A stretch of 10,263 bases of DNA from Paracoccaceae bacterium (GTDB lineage: Bacteria > Pseudomonadota > Alphaproteobacteria > Rhodobacterales > Rhodobacteraceae), in assembly GCA_007121115.1 (NCBI GenBank), contig SKMI01000306.1:1-10263 (forward strand). Reading direction: 5' to 3'. Of the stretch, positions 6,909 through 10,263 are shown in pieces (positions within the stretch are counted from its first letter, which is position 1; every line of letters begins with the position of its first letter). A program made the position numbers and the translations under genes. The notes below the pieces were generated by a model that worked only from the letters and a program-made list of their open reading frames with translations, had not been told where the DNA came from and did no database searches.

Positions 6909-7496
6909 ATGAACAGACAGAATTTCGACCAGCGCCGTGGTGGCGCGGGCAGATATGCGGTTGCGGCGGCCATTGGCGGCGCGGTGCTCGTGGCATCGGG
7001 GGCTGCGGCCTGGCCGGTGCTGAAATCGGTGGTCGGCAGTGACGTTGCCACCGCTGTCACCGCGCCGGACGCGGCGCCAGGCGCTGATGAAGCTCAGCTT
7101 CTGCGGGTGTCTGCCTTTGTGGCTGATACCGAACTCTCCAGCGATGTGGCGGCCATTTCGACCATGTCGGTCCCCTCGGCGCTGACCGATCCGAACGGTC
7201 TGAACGGCGAGCAGCACGGCGTGGAGCCCGAGATGACCTTTGTGCCCGATGCGCCCGAATCGCAGCGGGAAGATGATTCGCCGCTGGTGCAGCCGGTCCT
7301 GCCTCGGACCGCGCAGGATGCAGGGCATCACGAAGGGTCGTCGGATCGCATGCCCCCGGACCCGCGGTTCACGCCGCGCAGCCTTGTCAGCGCTCCTGCA
7401 CAGCAAAGCCCGGTGGTGGGCAATGCGGACCAGCAGGTGAGCATGCGGGACGATACCCCCTTGGGCCGCAGCTGGAGCGTCGGACAGTTCCGGTGA
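6909..7496 (+). CDS. Uncharacterised protein with one N-terminal membrane segment
   Basis: I do not recognise this 195-residue protein. A basic N-terminus ('NRQNFDQRRGG') leads into a hydrophobic Ala/Gly/Val-rich segment at about residues 16-36, which could be a membrane anchor or uncleaved signal; a bitopic protein with its C-terminus in the periplasm is the simplest reading. The rest is acidic and rich in Ala, Pro, Ser and Asp, with no cysteines, no repeats I can see and few predicted secondary-structure elements, so it may be largely disordered. The ATG at 6909 is chosen because AGGGG lies 7 bases upstream; an in-frame ATG at 6891 lacks a comparable site. It is transcribed away from tagH and ends 63 bp before a strong hairpin, so it is probably monocistronic. 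That the frame is real is supported by the ribosome site, membrane segment and following terminator. Confidence 0.65.
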   Translation: MNRQNFDQRRGGAGRYAVAAAIGGAVLVASGAAAWPVLKSVVGSDVATAVTAPDAAPGADEAQLLRVSAFVADTELSSDVAAISTMSVPSALTDPNGLNGEQHGVEPEMTFVPDAPESQREDDSPLVQPVLPRTAQDAGHHEGSSDRMPPDPRFTPRSLVSAPAQQSPVVGNADQQVSMRDDTPLGRSWSVGQFR

Positions 7497-7559
7497 CAGC
7501 CGGGGCTGACCGTGGCGTGACAGCAGGCGCGTTCCTGGTCCTGGCGGCGATTGGGTGAA

Positions 7560-7588
7560 CTGAGGGGCGGCAATGCAGCGCCCCTCAG
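7560..7588 (+). terminator. Hairpin terminator after the gene at 6909
   Basis: CTGAGGGGCG (7560-7569) and CGCCCCTCAG (7579-7588) form a perfect 10-bp stem around a 9-base loop in which GC-AAT-GC could pair further. It lies 63 bases after the stop at 7496. There is no T tract after either arm, so classic Rho-independent termination is not certain. The symmetrical arms could also serve as a protein-binding site. Confidence 0.5.
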
Positions 7589-7621
7589 GTGTCTGGGTGC
7601 GTGCCTCTGCCGGAGTCGCAA

Positions 7622-7647
7622 GTCTCAGTTCGCAGGTCTCAATCCGC
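7622..7647 (+). repeat. Pair of 12-base direct repeats upstream of the gene at 7732
   Basis: GTCTCAGTTCGC (7622-7633) and GTCTCAATCCGC (7636-7647) agree at 10 of 12 positions with a 14-base period. They lie about 20-45 bases upstream of the promoter candidate at 7669, where an activator might bind. There are only two copies, so this is suggestive only. Confidence 0.35.
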
Positions 7648-7668
7648 TTGTCCGGGCAAAGGGTTTCT

Positions 7669-7696
7669 TTGCGGCTTCGGATATCCGTGATATCTC
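7669..7696 (+). promoter_or_regulatory. Possible promoter with paired GATATC palindromes
   Basis: TTGCGG (7669-7674) and TATCTC (7691-7696) are 16 bases apart and could be weak -35 and -10 boxes for the gene at 7732. Two GATATC palindromes (7680-7685 and 7689-7694) lie 3 bases apart and overlap the putative -10 box. That is the arrangement expected of a repressor operator. The promoter boxes are poor matches. Confidence 0.3.
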
Positions 7697-7731
7697 TGCA
7701 GAACAGGGAGACATGATCACGGGAGACACCG

Positions 7732-8229
7732 ATGCCATCGGACAAGACGCGCCACCCCGGACATCTGCGATTGCATTTCAGACAACTTGCCGCGCGAGGG
7801 CTGGCGACGGCCGCCGCCGTCGCGCTGGTCATGGCCGCAGCCGTGGTCCCGGGCACGAAACCCGCCGCAGCACAGCCCGCCGACCGGTTCCATCTGGAAC
7901 TGAACAATGTCGAGGATGCGGACGCAAGTTGCCGGATCACGTTTCTGGCCCATAATGAAACCGGGGTCGATTTCAGCGAAACCGCGTATGACGTCGTGGT
8001 GTTTGACGAGCGCGGGGTCGTTTCCCAGCGGCTGATCCTGGAGTTCGGTCAGTTGCCGCTGGGCAAGACGCGGGTGGTGCAGTTTCTGCTGGAACGCACG
8101 TGTGACGGCATTTCCCGGTTGCTGATCAACGGCGTGGAAGAATGCATCGAGGATGGTGGCGCCGCGTCGGGCATGTGCCTGGATGCGCTGGTGACCAGTT
8201 CACGCGCGGATGTGCAGTTTGGGTCATGA
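7732..8229 (+). CDS. Secreted four-cysteine protein associated with the Exb/Ton-like cluster
   Basis: A 165-residue protein with an extended basic N-terminus and a hydrophobic signal segment (about 20-40); likely cleavage is after 'PAAA' near residue 47. The mature part (about 118 residues) is beta-rich and has four cysteines (67, 124, 138, 149), room for two disulfides. Recognisable stretches are 'SCRITFLAHNETG', 'VVFDERGVVSQR' and 'LLINGVEEC'. It reminds me of Rhodobacterales proteins labelled 'Tat pathway signal sequence domain protein' found beside exbB/exbD genes; this is from memory, and no twin-Arg motif is visible here, so Sec export is more likely. A GGGAG ribosome site sits 7 bases before the ATG. 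It is 59 bp upstream of exbB in the same direction, with a hairpin between. A periplasmic partner of the motor cluster is a reasonable guess; its biochemical function is unknown to me. Confidence 0.78.
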   Translation: MPSDKTRHPGHLRLHFRQLAARGLATAAAVALVMAAAVVPGTKPAAAQPADRFHLELNNVEDADASCRITFLAHNETGVDFSETAYDVVVFDERGVVSQRLILEFGQLPLGKTRVVQFLLERTCDGISRLLINGVEECIEDGGAASGMCLDALVTSSRADVQFGS

Positions 8230-8235
8230 CGCCGG

Positions 8236-8261
8236 GCGCCGCGCCGCACCCGGCGCGGCGC
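8236..8261 (+). terminator. Strong intercistronic hairpin before exbB
   Basis: GCGCCGCGCCG (8236-8246) and CGGCGCGGCGC (8251-8261) form a perfect 11-bp, all-G/C stem with a 4-base loop (CACC). It begins 7 bases after the stop at 8229. No T tract follows. It could be a terminator, an attenuator that lowers exbB expression relative to the gene before it, or an mRNA-stabilising hairpin. No other promoter for exbB is visible in the 59-bp gap, which favours partial read-through. Confidence 0.5.
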
Positions 8262-8288
8262 TGAGCGGTGCGGCAAGAGAGTGCGCGC

Positions 8289-8930
8289 ATGACGGGTTTC
8301 CTTCCGCATGAATTGAGCGGCCTCGCCTGGGTGGTGCTGGGCGCACTGGCACTGGTGTCGGTAGGTGCGCTGACGGTCACCCTGTTCAAGCTGATCCAGT
8401 TCCAGCGCCTGGGCCTGGGCCGGGCGCGCAAGGTTCGCCCTGTGCTGGATGCGTGGCTGCGCGGCGACCGGATCGCCGCGGCGCGCGCGGCGCAGGGTGG
8501 CGACGGGGTGCGGATGCGGGTCATGGCGGCGCTGATGGGCGCGCTGGAGGCGCGGCCCTCCGACTGCGACCATGCCCAGCGGCTGGCCACCCAGCGCGCG
8601 CTCGAGGAACTGGCGCGGATGTCCGCCAACATGCGCGTGCTCGAAGCGGTGGTGCAGGCGGCACCGATGCTGGGGCTTCTGGGCACCGTGATCGGCATGA
8701 TCGAGGCGTTCGGCCGGATCGCCGAGACCACGGGCGCCGCCGATCCGGCGCTGCTGGCGGGGGGCATCTGGACCGCGCTCATCACCACGGCGATCGGTCT
8801 GGCCATCGCCATCGTCTTCTACTTCGTCTCGATCTGGCTCGAAGGGCGAATCACCCGCGAGCGCGAGGCGCTGGAAAGCCTGATCATGACCGTGGTCAAC
8901 GCCGAGCCGGTCCCCCAGGGCTTTCGCTGA
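8289..8930 (+). CDS. exbB: MotA/TolQ/ExbB-family proton channel subunit
   Basis: A 213-residue inner-membrane protein from the ATG at 8289, which has a GAGAG ribosome site 7 bases upstream; a GTG at 8268 would add seven residues with poorer support. The three-helix family plan is clear: TM1 at about 10-38, a cytoplasmic region rich in Arg/Ala (40-115), TM2 at about 117-141 with 'APMLGLLGTVIGM', and TM3 at about 153-183 with 'ALITTAIGLAIAI'. ExbB/TolQ pentamers surround an ExbD/TolR dimer and conduct protons to drive conformational work in the periplasm. Unusually, the Pro that follows 'AI' in TM3 of E. coli ExbB/TolQ is Val176 here. It is followed after 3 bp by exbD, so the two are probably translationally coupled. 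Whether it works with a TonB- or TolA-type partner cannot be settled from this gene alone. Confidence 0.92.
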   Translation: MTGFLPHELSGLAWVVLGALALVSVGALTVTLFKLIQFQRLGLGRARKVRPVLDAWLRGDRIAAARAAQGGDGVRMRVMAALMGALEARPSDCDHAQRLATQRALEELARMSANMRVLEAVVQAAPMLGLLGTVIGMIEAFGRIAETTGAADPALLAGGIWTALITTAIGLAIAIVFYFVSIWLEGRITREREALESLIMTVVNAEPVPQGFR

Positions 8931-8933
8931 GCC

Positions 8934-9383
8934 ATGGCGGAGCCCGGCGCGCCGTCCGGTTTGCAGAAGGGGTTTCTGACCGCGCCCGTGCGCTCGCGCC
9001 CAGCCTTCGCGCTGACGCCCCTGGCGGACATCATGTTCCAGCTTCTGATCTTCTTCATGCTGACCACGTCGCTCGCGCCCTATGCGCTGGTGCCGCTGGT
9101 GCGCGCCGCCGCGCCCGAGGCCGGGGCCGCCCCTGCCGCCGAAGCCCCCGCGCCGGACAGCGCGGCGCCGGCGGTCTGGAACCTCGGGCAGGGGGTGGTG
9201 CGCTCGGGCGGCGCAGAGGTGCCGCTTGCGGACCTGCCGCTGGTGCTGGCGGAGCTGCGTGATTCGCGGGTCGAGGAGATTCTCCTGTTCATCACCGATA
9301 CCGCGCGCACGCAGGACATGGTGACGGTGCTGGAAGCGGTCGAGGATGCGGGCTTCGCGCGGCTTCGGCTGATGGGGCGCTGA
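8934..9383 (+). CDS. exbD: ExbD/TolR-family protein with conserved membrane Asp
   Basis: A 149-residue bitopic inner-membrane protein. A short basic cytoplasmic N-terminus leads to one transmembrane helix (about 27-48) with the family motif 'LTPLADIMFQLLIFFML'; Asp32 is the conserved protonatable residue on which proton flow through ExbB/ExbD depends. An Ala/Pro-rich linker (about 57-80) precedes a small periplasmic domain (81-149) of the ExbD/TolR type, ending with 'FARLRLMG'. The start is 3 bp after the exbB stop, and ribosome-site support is weak, consistent with translational coupling. It forms the motor with the ExbB upstream and, most likely, the ExbD-like protein that begins two bases after its stop. 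Family assignment is secure. Confidence 0.92.
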   Translation: MAEPGAPSGLQKGFLTAPVRSRPAFALTPLADIMFQLLIFFMLTTSLAPYALVPLVRAAAPEAGAAPAAEAPAPDSAAPAVWNLGQGVVRSGGAEVPLADLPLVLAELRDSRVEEILLFITDTARTQDMVTVLEAVEDAGFARLRLMGR

Positions 9384-9385
9384 GC

Positions 9386-9910
9386 ATGGACGCGGGCGGG
9401 ACCAGACCACGGGCGCAAGGGACGGGCGGCGGGGCAGGAGCCGGCGCCGTTCGCGCCTTGCCCGCGCCGCCGCCGCGCCGTCGGCCGGATTTCTCGCTGG
9501 CGACGGTGAATATCGTGCTGCTGCTGGTGCTGTTCTTCCTCGTTGCGGGCAGCATCGTCTCCGAGGAAGAGCGCGTCGTCGACCTGCCGGAAACCCTGTC
9601 CCTGCCGCTGGAAAACCTGCCCCGGCCCCTGCTGGTGATCGGGGCCGAGGGGACGCTGGCCTATGAGGGCACGGCGGTGGCGGATCGCGCGGCGCTGATG
9701 GCGGTGCTGACCGAGGCCGCCCCGCCCCGCGTCTATGTCATGGCGGCGCGTGACCTGCCCGCCAATGCACTGGTGCAGACGGTCGCGGGGCTGGCCGGCG
9801 AAGGGATCGAAGTGTCGCTGGTTACCGTGCGCGAAGGGCCCGCGCCGGGTGCCACGCCTGACGCCGGACAGGGCGCAGGGCAGGGCGCCACGCCCGAGGC
9901 GGTGCCATGA
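9386..9910 (+). CDS. exbD: Second ExbD/TolR-like protein with Asn in place of the essential Asp
   Basis: A 174-residue bitopic protein. Its Gly/Ala/Pro/Arg-rich N-terminus (1-34) is longer than in the first ExbD. The transmembrane helix (about 36-57) aligns without gaps to the first ExbD from the key residue onward: 'NIVLLLVLFFLV' against 'DIMFQLLIFFML', so Asn42 (codon AAT, 9509-9511) replaces the proton-carrying Asp. A periplasmic domain (about 60-148) follows, then a Gly/Ala/Pro tail with a repeated 'GQGA' unit. ExbD works as a dimer inside an ExbB pentamer, so a D/N heterodimer with one proton-active subunit is plausible (inference). It begins 2 bp after the first exbD, and its TGA overlaps the next ATG (ATGA). 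ExbD family membership is well supported by position, topology and alignment. Its working state is not known. Confidence 0.85.
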   Translation: MDAGGTRPRAQGTGGGAGAGAVRALPAPPPRRRPDFSLATVNIVLLLVLFFLVAGSIVSEEERVVDLPETLSLPLENLPRPLLVIGAEGTLAYEGTAVADRAALMAVLTEAAPPRVYVMAARDLPANALVQTVAGLAGEGIEVSLVTVREGPAPGATPDAGQGAGQGATPEAVP

Positions 9911-10263
9911 GCGTGGCCTGGCAGGACCCGCCGGACACGGGCGACCCGCCGGCCTGGATGCTTGCGGGCGCGGTGGCGCTGTCGGTGCATATCCTGCTGG
10001 CGGCGGTGTCGGTGCGGCTGGCCGATCCGTGGGAGCCGCCGCCGGTGGCCGAGACCGAAATCGTGATCGAGACGATTCCCCTCTTCGCCGGTGGCCCCGA
10101 GGCGGTGCCGCAGGAGGCCATCACCGCCAGCCGCGCCGATGCGCGTGCCCGTGATGGCGGCGCCGCAGAGCGCGCAGCCACCGAGCGCGCCGACACCTCG
10201 GCCGCGCGGGATACCGGCGCCAGTGCCGCGCAAACCGCCAGGCCCGATGCCGCCCAGGCAGCC
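9907..10263 (+). CDS. TonB/TolA-like energy transducer (3' partial)
   Basis: The first 119 residues are visible; the gene runs off the right edge. The ATG overlaps the stop of the preceding gene (ATGA) and has a GAGG ribosome site 7 bases upstream. A 17-residue cytoplasmic start leads to one transmembrane helix (about 18-38) containing 'ALSVHILLAAV'. The His (25) matches the essential His of TonB and TolA membrane helices, but the Ser lies two residues before it rather than four as in E. coli TonB. After 'DPWEPPP' the periplasmic part soon becomes rich in Ala, Arg and Asp (about 70-119). That recalls TolA's helical spacer as much as TonB's Pro-rich rod. The gene order exbB-exbD-exbD-this gene supports a transducer role. 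The receptor-contacting C-terminal domain, which would separate TonB from TolA, is outside the window. Confidence 0.78.
   Translation, partial: MSVAWQDPPDTGDPPAWMLAGAVALSVHILLAAVSVRLADPWEPPPVAETEIVIETIPLFAGGPEAVPQEAITASRADARARDGGAAERAATERADTSAARDTGASAAQTARPDAAQAA

Noticed and set aside
7732..7870. Tat signal peptide on the secreted four-cysteine protein
   Set aside because: No twin-arginine motif is visible before the hydrophobic segment; a Sec-type signal explains the sequence.
8049..9410. 453-codon open frame on the minus strand across exbB and exbD
   Set aside because: It is His/Arg/Gln-rich with no domain, and is antisense to three well-supported genes; long antisense frames are common at this GC content.

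Overview
The window reads as chromosomal DNA from a high-GC alphaproteobacterium, most likely from the Rhodobacterales (Paracoccus/Rhodobacter/Roseobacter-type). The grounds are the strong G/C bias at third codon positions, an invasion-associated-locus-B (IalB) family protein, and a secreted four-cysteine protein of a kind I recall from Rhodobacterales. This placement is an inference, with no database search behind it. I saw no tRNA, rRNA, CRISPR array, insertion sequence or phage gene.

Left part (1-2145, + strand): the C-terminal 714 residues of a membrane-anchored periplasmic protein that starts outside the window. It has one transmembrane helix, then two domains that resemble the regulatory N-terminal domains of M23 (MepM/Csd3-type) endopeptidases, and ends in a lytic transglycosylase (SLT) domain where an M23 peptidase would be expected.

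Middle part (2163-6526, - strand, convergent with the first gene): in transcription order, a type VI secretion FHA-domain protein (TagH), a small secreted OmpA-like peptidoglycan-binding protein, the T6SS protein TssA, and a secreted IalB-family protein. This looks like the edge of a T6SS locus. The OmpA-like gene seems to have its own promoter (4778-4806) and a GC-rich hairpin terminator (4183-4209), so the four genes may not form one simple operon. A roughly 380-bp divergent regulatory region (6527-6908) follows TagH.

Right part (6909-10263, + strand): an unrecognised protein with a single N-terminal membrane segment, a strong hairpin terminator, a secreted four-cysteine protein, another strong hairpin, and then a tightly packed ExbB - ExbD - ExbD - TonB/TolA-like cluster that runs off the right edge. 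This set should make an inner-membrane proton-driven motor that passes energy to the periplasm or outer membrane. The second ExbD has Asn at the position of the essential membrane Asp, which suggests a motor built from one proton-competent and one incompetent ExbD.

The common theme is cell-envelope machinery: peptidoglycan cleavage and binding, T6SS assembly, and energy transfer across the periplasm. A direct functional link between the T6SS genes and the Exb/Ton-like motor is possible but not shown by the sequence.
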